Positions 1-13,900 of a stretch of DNA of 64,000 nucleotides are shown here, in pieces. The DNA comes from Cloeon dipterum. Lineage: Eukaryota; Arthropoda; Insecta; Ephemeroptera; Baetidae. Within the stretch, counting starts at the first letter, position 1. Every line of letters begins with the position of its first letter. Below the pieces are notes generated by a model. It had not been told where the DNA came from. It worked only from the letters and a program-made list of their open reading frames with translations, and ran no database searches. The position numbers and the translations under genes are program-made. Where the stretch lies: contig NC_088790.1 of assembly GCF_949628265.1 (NCBI RefSeq), positions 16,496,545 to 16,560,544 of the forward strand, in the 5' to 3' direction.

Positions 1-3000
1 AAAAATTTAATTCCATTTTATTTTCGAAAATGGGGAAAATGGCAATTTGAGCTAATTTTTTTCCAATTCAATATAAGAATTTTTATGAAAAATATCCTTT
101 AATTGTTAAATATCAAAATAATGTAGTTTTTTGTTATTGAATATTTCTGGTTAGTGAAATTTTCTTCAGGACATAATGCATGATCATTATAAAGTTGAGT
201 TTTAAATGTATTTCAATCAGAAAATATTTTAGAGTAATTCCAGAATATGATTCTGAATCTTTTGAATTTAAGAAAATCTTATTTCATCAGTTGCTATACA
301 GACATCTTGTATAATCCAAACGCATGTGAGTGGCATTTGACCTTTGTTCCCAGAAATAAACATTCCAATTAGTTCCTCTTTCCGTCACAAGCCACTCTCT
401 TTGTATACCCTCTTCCCGCAAGAATAGAGTGTGTCTCCACTTAATTCCGAAGGCACGCATTACTGCAAATTATCCAGCGCCTGAGATCCAATTTCACGAA
501 TCACCGCTCGCCGCCGGCGCGTCTACGTCTCGGCTGAAAATCAATACAATTGCTCCTGTAGACGCTTCGATTTGCAACGCAGGTGCGCTCACGGGTGAAA
601 TTTCCACCGTGTCGTGATACTAAACTTACACTCTGCGAACACTGACCAACCCAATATGGACAGCACGCCGGGTGTGTGGCGCACGTCTTCGTCCTCTCAT
701 TGAGCACGCCCTGAGTCGGGGCCATTTTTAGCACTTCCGCCAAATGGTTCCGACAAACACTGTTCTATGACCACTTTGGTGTCTGCACCGCTTGCTTAAG
801 TGGTAGCTCATTCGAGAAATCAGCATATGGTCGCCAGATTGATTACATTAAAAATATATATTCCGTTTTAGAGGCGAGGCTTTGTCTCGAAATATTTAGG
901 AGTTTACAGCACGTAGGATATAATGGGAAACCCAGTAAAATCCTTGTTGCCGTTGCATAAGACAATCCTTATAGATCGAGTCAAAGCAAAAATTTTCCAA
1001 GTAAATTTTACTGAGAAAGTGTCTGCAAATATTTTTTGTGAATTTCAAATATAGCAAACAACACTATTTCCCTACTGGAAATGTTATTTTTACAAAGCAA
1101 ACTAGTCCCCCGTCACAAGGCACTCACCGCTGGTTAGGAATCAAAAGCTGCCGCAAAAAAATGGTAAAAACTGTAAATTTTAGACTTATAACTTGTAAAA
1201 TTTAAATTTTGATTACGGCTTGGTTCTCATCCGATTGTTGCACGCTGTGGATGTAGAGTTAAATTGTCTAAAAAATCATCAACTCAAACGTCCGCATTGT
1301 GATGCCAACAGTGAGAAATCATTTCAATTCGTGCCTTTTTTTCTCTTTTTTTACCGACATAACGGATTTTAAATTAAGTCGTTTTTTAATTGGATGGGAT
1401 TTGGTGGTTGGTTTAACGTTTGCGTTGATTCCCCATTAAAAATGCTGCACAATCATCCTTTTAAATTAACGGGTTGGCGTGCTTTAAAAATGTGGAACTG
1501 GAAGTAAGATTTTTGGATGATTTCTATTCGGCTTGTGTGTATTAAATTCGATTTTATTTAAAAATACAAGTAACAGTTAGAGTGATAATGATTGACCATA
1601 TCTTTGGAGCATTAAGATAGCTTTAAATTGATGATTTTGAACATTTTAATCAATTTGAACTGTTTTTAACTGTTTTAAAGACACGATTTTTCCAAAATCA
1701 ATAATTAATATTTAATATTCTCACCGGAGGATGACACACATATGAACAGAGACTCGAGAATCTCATCAACTTTTCATCCGCTGCTTCTTTTGCACAGAGG
1801 TCAACACAGAGTTTGGAACAATTTTTTATCGCTCGCAACAATTTATCAAGCTGTCGGGATTTATTTACGGCGCCGACTGCTTATCAGCACGAGTGCCGTC
1901 CGAGTGCGGCGCAGCGCCGGTTTTTATGTGAAATCACGACATGCAGCAGGGCATTCAGAGTACATTTACGGAATTTCAGATTTTATTCACGTTCGGCTCG
2001 AACAGCAATAATCAGCGAGCAAGGCAGCAGAGTGCGAGACAGACACTTGTACTTGCTCCGCGCGCGCTCATGCATATTCATCGATGCGCCAGTGGAGAAA
2101 TAAATGTTTATAAAAAGCCCTACGTGGAGAGATGCAACCTGCATGACAACGATATCTCACCACTCTGGCAGAGTGAGCTTCGTCCGTCCGCCCGGCCGTC
2201 GGTGGTAATGACCGAAATGACGTCACCACAGCTGATTCTCGCTCGGGCACAATATTTTACAGCTCGAAAGGCTGCGCTCGGCTCAATAAAAGGCAATGAG
2301 AAAAATGCATCTCGCGGCTCTTTCCAGCCTCCCACGCCTTCTCAAGAAAACATCTGGCCGAATCGGTTGTAAAATAAAGGCTTCGTTAACAATGAATCGC
2401 TTGATTTCGCCCAGTGGATTGGACGCACACGCCACTCTCCGAGCCGTGATCGTCCAGATTAGACCGGATTATTTGAAATTTCTCCTCGGGATGCTGATTT
2501 GACAGCTATTTTTATTGCTCTCCTTCGCTCTTCTAATTGTGCGATTTTAATGGCTTTATTGCTCATCGTCGTCACGAAAAAAATCCCATTCGCTTTCGGC
2601 TTACAAGTCAATATTAGACCACGGCCATTTTCATTTAAAGTTTCAAAAAATAACTATTTGATTTGATTAAAAAAATTCAGATTTGCTTGAAATTATCAAA
2701 GATTTCACTTTTTTAAATTTATGAAACCTGAAAATGAAGAGGCTGATTAGAGCCATTGTTAAGAAGCGTATGTTTGTCAGCAGGCTATTATAATTGATTC
2801 TATGATCACCCCAGAAACCTTTTAATAGCCACATCAATCATCATGTTTACACAACATTCTGACACGTATAAACACCATTCTTCTGATTCCTGTTAATATT
2901 GTACTTTTGATTTGAACCGTACTTCTCACACCTAATTCGTAACAGGATTATTTTCTCGATGCAATTAAATATCAAAACAGTAAGACGTGAATCGTAGTTT

Positions 3001-4815
3001 AAATCATCGGCTGATTTGAAATTTTCAGGATTTTTACTTCCAGAAAAATTAATTTTTCAGTCGAATCATAAAAATTCATGGTTTTTGCACAGTGAAAAAG
3101 ATGTTTTATAGCCTCAGTGACACACGAAATTCACGATGAGGACTCTATGCTGCCGTGTTGAATTTAAATAATTTCCGAGTGCTTCCGTGGCCACGTTAAG
3201 AGTCACAAGAGTGACGTGGCCGTGCGCAACAATAATTCGGCGCGGCAAATTAACGCTAAATGCAGCCGGCGACATTCGACAAACAAACGCGGCCTGGGTG
3301 TGCAGATGCGAAACAATGGCAGCAGTAAACAGAACATACGCGCGTTTGTGTGTTGTTTGCCGAGAGAGACGTAAAGAGTCACGGCATGCAACGAACGAGA
3401 AACGCACGATGATCTCATCTCTTCCAATCCTACCATGCCGCTGCGTAATCTGATCGATGCCGTACAAAATAATTCGATATAAATTATGTGAAATGTTTTT
3501 CCTCGTCGGCGGCCGCGGCGAACACAACATTACGTTTAATGCCGCGCGGCTTTTGCGATTATTCGACGTTTTATTGCCCGTGCACAGTAACAGCAGCGCA
3601 GGCGGCTTTCGAATGAGGATAAACGTCAGTGCCAGCCAGCATCACCGACAAAGAGGCATTATTTATTATAATTAAGCGGCGCCTCCATTAAGTAGGGCGT
3701 TGGTTGGAAGTGCGCGAATTGGGTGCGATTATCTAATTTCGCTGGTGACCTATGAAGTCTCCCTATTGAAACAATGTGCTATTACGAGCAATCAACCTCG
3801 TGGCAGATAAATTTTTGTTGCTTGCATTAAATAATATCTTGTAGTTGCTAAATAAAAATGAAATTTAATTTTCTGAAGGGACAAATTTAACTCATCAAAT
3901 AGTATGGTTACAACAAATCTCGTTTATTTAAAAATTGACGCATGATTGGATTAGTGACTTGAATGCTTGAACTAAAGATTTAAGTGATCAGTACAGCTTT
4001 GAGTAAGACGCACCATAAATACTACTCAGTGTGACAGCCTTTTAATCAATCCAAGTCCCCAAGATAATTATCTCCGAATTTACTTTCACCGAGTCAGTGC
4101 AATGAGTGTGCGTCGCCCGTTTTCCTCCTCCCTTTGATTGAATAATCGGTCTGACTGGAGCCGCGCGGACAACAAGGAAATAATTGGCCCCTTTCGCTTT
4201 CCGGCAGTTTCCCATTGTGGAGTATTTTGTGTGTGATTTGTCAGCGGCGTGAGCCCAGCCGGACCAAATTGCCGGCTCTTTTGACGTCACATCCTTGCAA
4301 ATATTACGAGCACAATCGACCGGCCTCGTTGCCAAACATCTTTTTTTTTAAATAAATCACTTAAAAAGATAAATAATCCAAAATCAACTAATTAATTATT
4401 TTTCCGATAGTTGGGATAGGAATTAATTACTGCCGGCTTTCCGTTGATTAGCTGCTTTTCTCGCACGGCGTGCACTCGCCGCAATGGAAACCTGTTTTCA
4501 ACCGAAAAGTTACATGGAGAATCTTCAAGTGCGCGTATGTACTACGTGGCCCTGGTCGATTCGAGCAGTGATATCATGTTGCGCCCAATGGCCCTTTTCA
4601 TATACACACAACAATTGTGCGAAGCCAGGCGGAGCGGAATTTTATTTTAATACGACCACCGATATTATAGCAAGCAAATGGTTCTGACCTCAAAGCAGTG
4701 AAAAATCAAAAGAAAATATTATTTAAATGACACATTTGACACAATTGATTTATTTTTTTGCAAAACGTAGCGCGAAAAATAAATACGAATAAATAAGAAT
4801 ATTTAATGAGCCTAC
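1..4815. other. Intergenic or intronic, no supported gene
   Basis: This stretch is mostly AT-rich with moderately GC-rich patches around 430-740, 1740-2480, 3110-3620 and 4040-4340. The open frames in those patches have no recognisable domain, no consistent codon bias and no paired splice signals. Downstream exons of the minus-strand gene that starts near 5 kb would be expected on this side, but I could not identify one. Palindromic cAMP-response-type octamers TGACGTCA occur at 2218-2225 and 4282-4289. A decayed repeat near 937-985 has a relative near 62851-62898. Confidence 0.5.
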
Positions 4816-4995
4816 CTGTTGTTGCTGCTCTTGGAGCTTGGGCAGCTCATCTTCGTCTTCTTTTTCTTCTTCTTCGTCGTCGTCGTGCTTCGAGTTGCCG
4901 TTGAGCTGCGGCGCCGATATTGGGCCGACGCCGTTTGAGTCCAGCTGCACCTTGAGGACGGCGTCGACGATCGACTCCTCCTCGTCCACGGGCAT
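4816..4995 (-). CDS. First coding exon of an unidentified minus-strand gene (acidic N-terminus)
   Basis: On the minus strand a CAG acceptor at 4996-4998 is followed at once by ATG and 60 in-phase codons, ending in a CAG with a GTAGGC donor at 4810-4815. Third positions are strongly G/C, unlike the surrounding AT-rich DNA, which supports real coding. The peptide begins MPVDEEESIVDAVLKVQLD, contains an acidic run of Asp/Glu at about residues 41-54 and ends in four glutamines. A separate non-coding exon seems to lie upstream, ending with the donor CAAG|GTAAGTC at 5078. The rest of the gene would continue towards lower coordinates and I did not find it. I do not recognise the family; an acidic, low-complexity cytoplasmic N-terminus is all that can be said. 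If the 5' intron were retained, an in-frame ATG at 5016 would add seven residues. Confidence 0.5.
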
Positions 4996-5077
4996 CTGTC
5001 CGACAGCGTCAGTCAATTAAGCAAGTCAGACACCGTGGAAAATAATATAAATTTTTTTCTCCCGCATCTCGACTTAC

Positions 5078-5400
5078 CTTGTTACTTTTCTCTGCTTGAA
5101 AGGGTTACTGCTGACGACCGGCTCGATTTTGTGTGTTGCTGATGACCGCGCACAGACGAGAACTGTCACATTACCCGCGTATATCACTGAGAATTCGGAC
5201 CGATTGGGGGCGGGGGTGTGCCGCCGCCGTCGCGGATTTGCAGAACTGTCAAGAGTCAAGAAACTGGAGAGTGAGCGGAGAGCCGAATTTCAAGCAATCA
5301 AGCGGCCAAGCCGGCGGGGGAGGGGAGCACCGTTGCTCATCAGCATCGAACCCCCCTCTGTCGGCGCTTTTACAAACCCGCGGATGCTGCCGGAGATGAG
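5078..5400 (-). promoter_or_regulatory. Putative 5'UTR exon and promoter region of the minus-strand gene
   Basis: A CpG-containing GC-rich patch (about 5080-5400) lies just upstream of the acidic coding exon. Its downstream edge carries a consensus donor on the minus strand (CAAG|GTAAGTC, exon end 5078). The 82-bp interval to the ATG exon would be the first intron. The transcription start cannot be placed, and I saw no clear TATA box. The upper boundary is approximate. Confidence 0.35.
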
Positions 5401-6960
5401 TTAAAGGGCCCAAAAAGCTTGGTTCCTAGTTAGGGGTGGGAAAATGTGTGGTTTAAAACTTAGAAAGTTTCGCTGGATTCTCTGGTTCAATTAGAACCAA
5501 CAATATGACTGGCGTATTTTTTCAAATTCCATTGTTGTCAAAGGAGTTTTCATTGATTGAACATTGATAAAATAAAAAACGCCTTATTGCTCTTCTCCTG
5601 GCTATATAAATTTGTCCTATTGTACCAAACAAAAAACAGGCATTCATTTGTTAGGGAAATTCGAATTCATTCTTTGACTTAATGTCGAGGAAAGGAAACA
5701 ATGAAATGTTAATTACTGATATTCAAAATGGTATTTTATTATTTTTCTTATCCTGATTTTTAATAAAAAATATAGTTTAATATCGGCATGGATATATTGC
5801 AAAATTGCCGTCATTTTGAACTAGCATTTTAATTAATTGTTTTAAGGTGGGTTCAACAGGTTCTGCAAATTGACAGTTTTTTAAACAAAGGAAATTTTAA
5901 TTAATAAAAGTGTTGATATCTACACCTCTTGAGTGGATAAAGACCATACAGAAAAATTGTGATTAATCAATCCTTTCTTAAATTAACTTAAATTTTTTCC
6001 AAAAAACTCGGAAAAAACTCGGTTAATTTTCCTAAATTGCCGTTGAAGTTTCCAAGAAAATCGGCTCCAAAGTTTAATACTAATCAAGCTAATCGAACAG
6101 TGAGCACTTCTCCCTAATGGAAATCACGATTTATTTTGCCAGATAAGATATTTAGCTCTTTATTTGTATAATGTTGGATAAATTGTGAGCAGAGAAATCG
6201 AAATTAAGCAAAAAAAAAAATCATGGACAAACCGTTTGATATTCGAAATAATTAGCGAAATATACAAATTAGCTGTTATATAATGTATGTACTCAGAACA
6301 AATTTGACAATATGGCACATTGTAGTAATAAATTTTTGCTAAATACTATACAAAAATAATAAATTCAATGGACCATTTGCTGGGTTAAAAATACAAAATG
6401 TTGATCACTGCTATCCTGTAAAGATCCAAAAGTCGAAAAAAATGAAAATTGCTGAAGAATAATGCTTTCTATAACACTAATTTAAATAAAAATTGAGACA
6501 AGAAGGCAATTCTCATTTAGGACAAAATCCAGTGAATCCAAAGCCGGTTTCAGCCAGCCAAATTCCCAACATATTTTGCTGCTTCAAATGATTTGGAAAA
6601 TTATTAAAGGGTTTGTCGGTTTTTAGCTTGATTTTGTGTTGTCTTACAGAAGTATATTTTTTTCGACTTTTCAGCCTTTTTATCATAGTTTAAATTCCAA
6701 CAAGCTTTATTTAGCTTGTTATTAAACATTACTATTTTTTACATAAACAATACGCATTTTTTCTTAAAACGTTTTTCTGGCATGCTGGAAAATATAAGTA
6801 TTTAACATTTTATCAAATACCATTCGACATAGTAATAAATTTATTTGATTTTTAAAGCCAATAATAGTTTTGGATAATCTAATTTATCTATATTTTGAAG
6901 CTAGTACAGAACATCGACCCTCCTAGAAGTTAATAATCAAATTTAGATGTAAAGCAAACA
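5401..6960. other. AT-rich non-coding stretch
   Basis: This stretch is uniformly AT-rich, with many stop codons in all frames. I see no ORF of note, no long repeat and no RNA-like structure. Confidence 0.6.
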
Positions 6961-7900
6961 CGTGCAAGCTTGACGGCAGTGCGCGTGTTTCTATAATAGG
7001 AGAGCAAGTTCATGAACGCCTTCAAATTATGCAACCTGCGCGGCAGAAGACTGGACGTGGAAAGTGCGCTCTGAGCACCGACGGCGGCACGAAATAACAA
7101 CTAGCGGGAGGGGGAGCGGCGCGATGGGGGCTGTAGTAGGCGAGCAGCGAGCAAGGGCCATTGAGGGTTCAGTCTGGCGCAGGCCATGTGACAGAGAACC
7201 ACGCTCCAGCATCGAAATTTGTGAGTATTCTCAATTTCCAACTGAAATTGGTCCAAATCTCGGCTGAAATTTAATTACTGCTGTCCAAACTGTGTGCAGA
7301 GTTGAAAAATAATTGAATTCGCGGAATATTTCTTGCTTTATTAGAGGAAATCCGCTCCTGTGCAATTTTTTTGTTTGTGTGTTTTTCTGCCGGTTTTGTT
7401 TTTAAATTTGTAGATATAAAAGCAGTAGGAAATATATGATATTTTCATATCGACGAGGTCACTTCCGGCGCGGATTGCGGTGCACGTGTGTGTTTCGCTC
7501 TGCCGCCCGGTGCACCTTTTTATTGCAGGCGGGCACAAAGCATTCAAAGCGTGAACCCGGGCCGCAAACAAACGTGCAGCTCTGCCTCCCACGTGAGTCG
7601 GAAAAGGGTTTTTATCAGTTTCGACCGCGGTGGCCGACATTTTGGAGCTAAAATAATTATAGCGAGAGGGTTCAAGGCGGAACTCGTGGCTTGCATGTCC
7701 GCCCGGCTGCATACCCCGCCGGGTTACAGGCGCAGGCGCCCCCGCCCTCGCGCCGGGGGTGAGCGTAGGATGATGCAACACGGCGCCGCAATTTTGCCAT
7801 GTGTGCTGGTGACGAAAGTGGCAGAGCCAAACACAAACGTTAATCAGGAACGGAGACGCCGGGGCGGCGGCCGAGTTATTTATTTGCTGATGCCTTAACC
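6961..7900. promoter_or_regulatory. CpG-rich promoter-like block with TATA box and possible first exon
   Basis: The block is strongly enriched in G, C and CpG compared with both flanks. On the plus strand there is a TATAAAAG box at 7415-7422. A possible donor GTGAGT at 7221 would end a first exon at 7220. Open frames on both strands (about 7341-7781 minus and 7488-7898 plus) look like composition artefacts rather than genes. It could be a distal promoter of the SLC36 gene, whose first exon is missing, but the distance (11.5 kb) makes that a guess. Confidence 0.3.
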
Positions 7901-10900
7901 CACTTCATTATTTGGAACACTCGCTGAAAATAAATTAGCTAATTTTCCTATACTACTTCAAAATGATAATTTTCATATAATTCGATTTCATTAAAAATAA
8001 TAAATGATTGAACTGACTACGCTGAAATAAATCAATGTATTAAAAATAAAATTCTTTCAGAGATAAAAATCAATTAGTTCTGCATACCAGGTGTTTTCTA
8101 TGTTAATTATTCACTGTTCTTAATGTAAAATTTGTTATCAATGGCCATCTGAAAAGTTTAATTGGCTTAACCGAAAAGAAATTGACAGTCGTTGTCTCGC
8201 CGGAGATGGAGCGCTATTTATTTGCCGATGCGACGATCGAGTAACGATTCCAAAGATCAGAGCAAACCGCGACAGACCACACATCTTCAACTTGCCTTAT
8301 CTGGAGTTGCCTCTTAACGAAAGCGCGAGACGACTTTTCTCAGTGACACCGCACTCCGGTATATTGCAATATATATAAACGACAACAAGTTAAATTGCTG
8401 ATTTGGCGCTTGAGTAATATTAATGGACTCTGCCAGCGTGCTACAGAGCAATCCACAGCCACGTAACGAATGACATTTTTTTAGTAATATTCCTGTGCTT
8501 AAAAAACATTTATATTTTGTTATATTGAAACGTCTTTTTAACTAATTATCACCTAAAGCATAAACAAGAACGAAAAACAGCAGCTCAGTCCCATGCTATG
8601 ATATTTATGGAGAGAAGCTGCTAATTTTAAACTCAAATATTATGCGTTGGAGAGGAATTATTGCCTGACTGTGTTGACGAAAGCAGTGTTCCAATCAGGT
8701 GACTGCGTTGAGCGAGAAGAAATACACTCCTCCGCGTCTTGTGCACGCCGTGATGTCGCGCGTCGTGGGCCGAAAACTACGCACCCATTCACGTGTGGTT
8801 CTAATTTCGTAGCCCGGCTTCATTTCGACGCGAATAATGCTGGCCAAATGCGTGCACAACGTGTGCGTCTGCATTCTTGGGGCTCGACCCTGCGCGTCTT
8901 CTGTTTGATTATTTGTTTGCTATCGTGCGTGTTCAGCGGGGCGCCTGTTGTAAAAGACAGCGTTTTACGAAACGCGGTGGGTTAAATTTTTTCGGTTGTC
9001 ATTTTTTATCTTTAGCATGCCCACAGCAAGAAGGCTTAGCACTTTTAGATAGCGTTAATTTTTTATCATATTTCGTGGGAATATGTCTAATCATTTTTAC
9101 CCTGAAATTTCAATGATTTCATCACATTTTGAAAAGCAAATCAGCTGTCGTGTAGATAAAATTTTGCAATTTTTCTAAGGTGCTTGGTAGAACAATTTTT
9201 AAATTTTCTTGAAGAATTTATTAACTCAAGTAAAGTAAGGAAATCGAGGAATAATTAGTGAAAAAATGAAAAAGCTGTGTAAGGTCTGCATAGACGGTTA
9301 GTTTTTATCAATGTCCAAGAATCGATAAAATTTTGTGTGTTAAAGAAATGAATGAAAATATTTTATCTTTTAACGTAGCCCTGGAATTCAATGTTTGACA
9401 GTGCCAATTGATTCCTGAGGGTTGAATTGGATCAGGCAACCGAATCTTTCCGTCGAAAATTCGAAACGACGTGCTGAATATTAAGTGGAAACTTGAAGAT
9501 TATGTAAAAATGACGTTAAAATTCCAATTTTAGCCGCAATATAATTTATGGAATTTAAGCCTGCACGCTGGTAGCATAATTTGTAAGATATTAAATAGGA
9601 AAATCTTAAAAATCATTTTAATTTTCTTCCAATTAATTAAGGGTATTTCCAAGTGGGAAAAGCGCTGGTATCAATGTCGAAAATAACGTTCTGTTTTATT
9701 ACACTACATTCATCACATGGCTGTAAAAGTTACACGACCATTCCCCCAAGCTGCATCACTTACTTGATGTCGTAAAATGGAAATATCTTTTGTTGGCCTG
9801 GCTGGCACACATGTGCTCCACTCGCAACGAACGCGATTCAAGTTCGATTTATTTGTGCTCCCGTTTCCCGTCGCCGCCTTCACTCTTTACAGGTCACTGA
9901 CGACGTGATGACAGAAAAAAATGCATTTTGCCAGTTGAGCGAATTCTGCAAAAAGTCTCCGCAAGTGCCAAGCCAGCGGACAATGACTGGAAAAAAGGAC
10001 ACAAACTGCACGTTCGAATTATTTCACATTCGCGGCCGCAAATAACGGCCTGATCGAGCGCGATAATTGCTATTGACGCCGATCTGATGAAGGTTCACCC
10101 CCTTTTCTCAGAATGGCTGGTGTAATTTAGGCTTTGTGTCTGTCTGGGGCTCGTAAATGAGAAAACTCGTTGGCCCAGTGTTTACCCATCCGTAAAGAGC
10201 AGTCTGGCCCAGCAGCCCCTAATTATAATTGTTATTCTACAGCGAAGTGTGCTAATAGATTTATCTTGATGCTCACAAAAAGGGGGCTTAACAAAAAATC
10301 CTCTCGTGCCTCTCAGGGAAAAAATAGACGACCTTTAGAAGCTTGTTTGTTCCTAAATAAAAGGTTATATGTTAGCAGCAAAATATTTGATGATTTTTTT
10401 ACTACAAAAAATATGTTGCCAGAAAGCATTGAAATTTTGAATATACTAAGAAATGTGTGATTTTTTAAATCGGATATAGGAATGAAAATAACAATGTTTT
10501 AACAGTACAAAATACAGATCAAAAATTTAAATTGTGATTTTTTTTACCTGCAACTATTTTGAATATTTTTAATTTTGCTCTCTTTAATTCTGTTTGCAGA
10601 CCGTGGTTCAACAGATAAACTAAAAGCTTCACCCACTGACTGATTTTACAAAAGAAACGAAAATGGTGAGTAGCCTTGTGAGAGATGCATTTTGACCCAT
10701 ATTGATAACCTTGGCATTTAAACACGGGTAGGACAGGTGTAGATATACAAATGATAAGGTGCAACAAGCTAGCAGCAAATCCGAGCTTCAGAAAACTCGC
10801 ATTCTTCTCGCACAACGCAATCCGGGGATGCAGGGGGTGGAAGGTAAGGTTATAATCTGTGTCAGGGATACACAACGGACCGCTCATTTATATTTGGGGG

Positions 10901-13900
10901 AGAAGAGAAGCTTACGCCGCGCTTTGAATTTGGAGGCCTTTGTGACTCACTCGAGCCCGAGAGTTGCGTCTTTGGCAGGTGCGCGTTCGTTCCTAAACCA
11001 ACCATTCTCTCGCTTGTGGTATCATTTTTTGGAGGGCTCGACTCTTCTATAATATTTGGCACAGAGGCTGCTCGTTGGACGTCATGCGTGTGCGTTTTGA
11101 CCACGGACACTTTATTTCGAGCCCAGTGCGCTGATTGACGCCCCCTTGGTAAATAGCATTCTTGTGGCAACCTGCTGATATACAGCAGGTAGTAAAATAT
11201 TTGACTTTTTACTATCGCCGCTGTCGCCCTAATAAAGTAGCAAAATGTTGACTGCGGCGTGCTTGACTATCCCAGATTTTTTTGGGAAATAATGGTTCAG
11301 ACAGAAAGAACACCTGATTTTAAATTAAAACCGGAAGGTTACTGAATTATTTAATTAAAAGATTCTAGACCGATTAGTAAAGACGATGATTTCACATGTG
11401 AGTGGACTTAACTAGGCGAAAACGGTATAAAATGTGTTTTTCATGCGACATTCGACACTATAATAGCTAAAAAAGTCCTTGTATTTGTTTTTGCCAATCG
11501 CTATTGTCTCTATTCAGCCTTTCTGCAGTGCATAAGGCACTACCCAAAGTTTTTAATTTTTTCTGAGAGTGTACAATTAATGGAAAAATCATATTAAATA
11601 TTTCACGCTTGAGGTAGGTCTGTAGTTAATATCTGCAAGATTAAAAACAGCTTAAAATTGCCTTTTTTCCGAAATGAAATACGTGAGAAAACTACCAAAC
11701 AGCTAAATTTAACAGCTTGAAGGATGCATTTTACAATTCTAAAACAGTCATGCAAATCCCACGTATGTTGAAAATAACTCGTACAGCAAGCACATTCGTG
11801 ACATTTAAAGTCACACTGAAATTATTCAAAATATTGCCTAGTAAAAAGTATTTTTTCTCAGAGCCGCGTCAACAAAAATTGTAAAGGTTTTCGAAATAGG
11901 AAATGCCACTGTCCGTTTTAGGCAATCTACACAGATAATGTCGAATTATTAAGCAAAGAAAAATACCATATGAGTCTCTAAGTTAATATCTTTGTGCAGT
12001 GTTGAAATCATTTGACAGATACCACAATTATCACTCTTCATTAAGAATTTCTTTCAGCTTTGCTCTTTGAACAAAAGGATGAAGCAATACCCTTATAAAC
12101 ATAATACGTCTGAGAATATTGTATGGATTCACAATATTGCAGAAGCTTCCTTCCTGTTATCACGTGGCCAAGTTCATTTGACGACCAGATGTCCAGAACT
12201 CTATACGTCATCGCTTTTAGTTTTCCATTTCAAAAGCTGTCAGAATTGTAAGAGGTACGCCGGAAATAGAAAAGAAAAACAGGAATTCAAACAAAAGAAT
12301 TAGTAACACAACATAGATTGGTGTAAAATATCTGTTAGATTTTTTTTGGTTTATTATAAGTCTCAAAAGTCATTAAAAATTATATAATTTTTCCTTTTAT
12401 ATATGATAATTTCCGCAAGTACACCATTAAAATTGAAATTATAGGTGCGTCAATAGTACTTAAATCTCGAGTATTCATTTTGAAACAAATCTGCTATAAA
12501 GCATACAATGCAGTGCTATAACACAGCTAAAAATTCATATTTTGAGATTTTAATATTTGTGTTAAGCTTTCATTAGTGCAATAATTTTTTAATTTTCAAA
12601 TGAACATAAAGACCAGTCAATAAGGTTTTAATCAAAATAATAATTGATTATTTTGGCTTTTAACTCTCGCGTTTTCATAATTACTTATTTCAATTAGCAA
12701 AGCAAAAGCAGCTTTCACTTCGTATTTAAATTTCCGAGTGGCCATTTATCATTTAAATCTACCGAGTGACTGGCGTCGTCGAGAAGGAACAAAGCACGAA
12801 ATTTGGGCCAAATATTGAACCCGAGGGCTTTGGAACACATGTTCGTTCTTCTCTTGCAATATAAATTCCATTCTGTAGAGGTGTACGTAGCTCGTAATAT
12901 TTATTTTGGCTATTGATCGACTCAGCAGACAGGGTCACGAGTCACGATCGACGGACCTGCCGCCGCCGCGAAGGCAGAAAAAAGTCGTGTTTGCGTGTTG
13001 ATCCGCATTACGGGTCTCTAGCTGCATGTGATCAGGCGAATGGACTCTCCTTGCGCGATTTTCACTACTCGTCTCGTTGCTCTTTGCGTCGAAAGATTGA
13101 TTGGCAGATGGCATGAAATTAAGCAATAATGTTATTTTTATCTTTTAAAACACAGGACGGAAATAAATAGGTTTGATTAAATTTGAAATTAATCTTTTTT
13201 AATTTATAAATCGTGGAGATGGTTCATGCCCATTAAATTCTTTGAAGTGATGTTAATTTAAAAGAAATTGATAAACTATTTTTCTCTGTCAGGTATTGAT
13301 CAGATATACTAATCACTTCCGGTTTGATTTTCCGAGTCACCTGAGCAAATGAACCACGTGCATGTTAATTAAGTATTTGATCAGCGCTTTTAAGGCGTCT
13401 TGTTGCCTGTCAGAAAGGCGCACAAACAATACGTTAGCGTCTCAACAATAATCACGGGCTGCTGGTGAATATCAATAAATTGAGGAGGACTGTATAAATA
13501 AGCGATAATTTATGCTTCAGCTGCCCTATAGAACGAGTGATTTTTGCAGCGATTGCCATTCAGCTCACGTGTGCAGGCGTAAGATTGAAATATTCAACGA
13601 AATTTGCTATTCTCGCTTCGTGATATTTCGTGAAAATTATCGAGTTCTTACTTGGAATGTATTGTATGTCTCACACGGCATAGCGTTCGGATTTTTGCAG
13701 CTCAAAAGATTGCACCTGCACAGCCTTGTTATCAAAGGCTTCGAAAGCGCAAATGATGCAAGAATGACCGTGCAAAATTTGAAACGTGTATGAAGTTTAA
13801 TTGTGAAAGCTTGAGAGCTGAAATTTTGAAATGTTTCATCTGGCATAATGAAGCTCAATTTGCATCTAATTGGAATAGCGGCAGCCCTGCAAATATTTGA

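Noticed and set aside
7341..7898. Two overlapping frames of 136-146 residues on opposite strands
   Set aside because: No recognisable domain; the opposite-strand openness is explained by high GC content in a promoter-like block.
10519..10887. 122-residue minus-strand frame
   Set aside because: AT-rich codons without bias, no domain, no splice signals.
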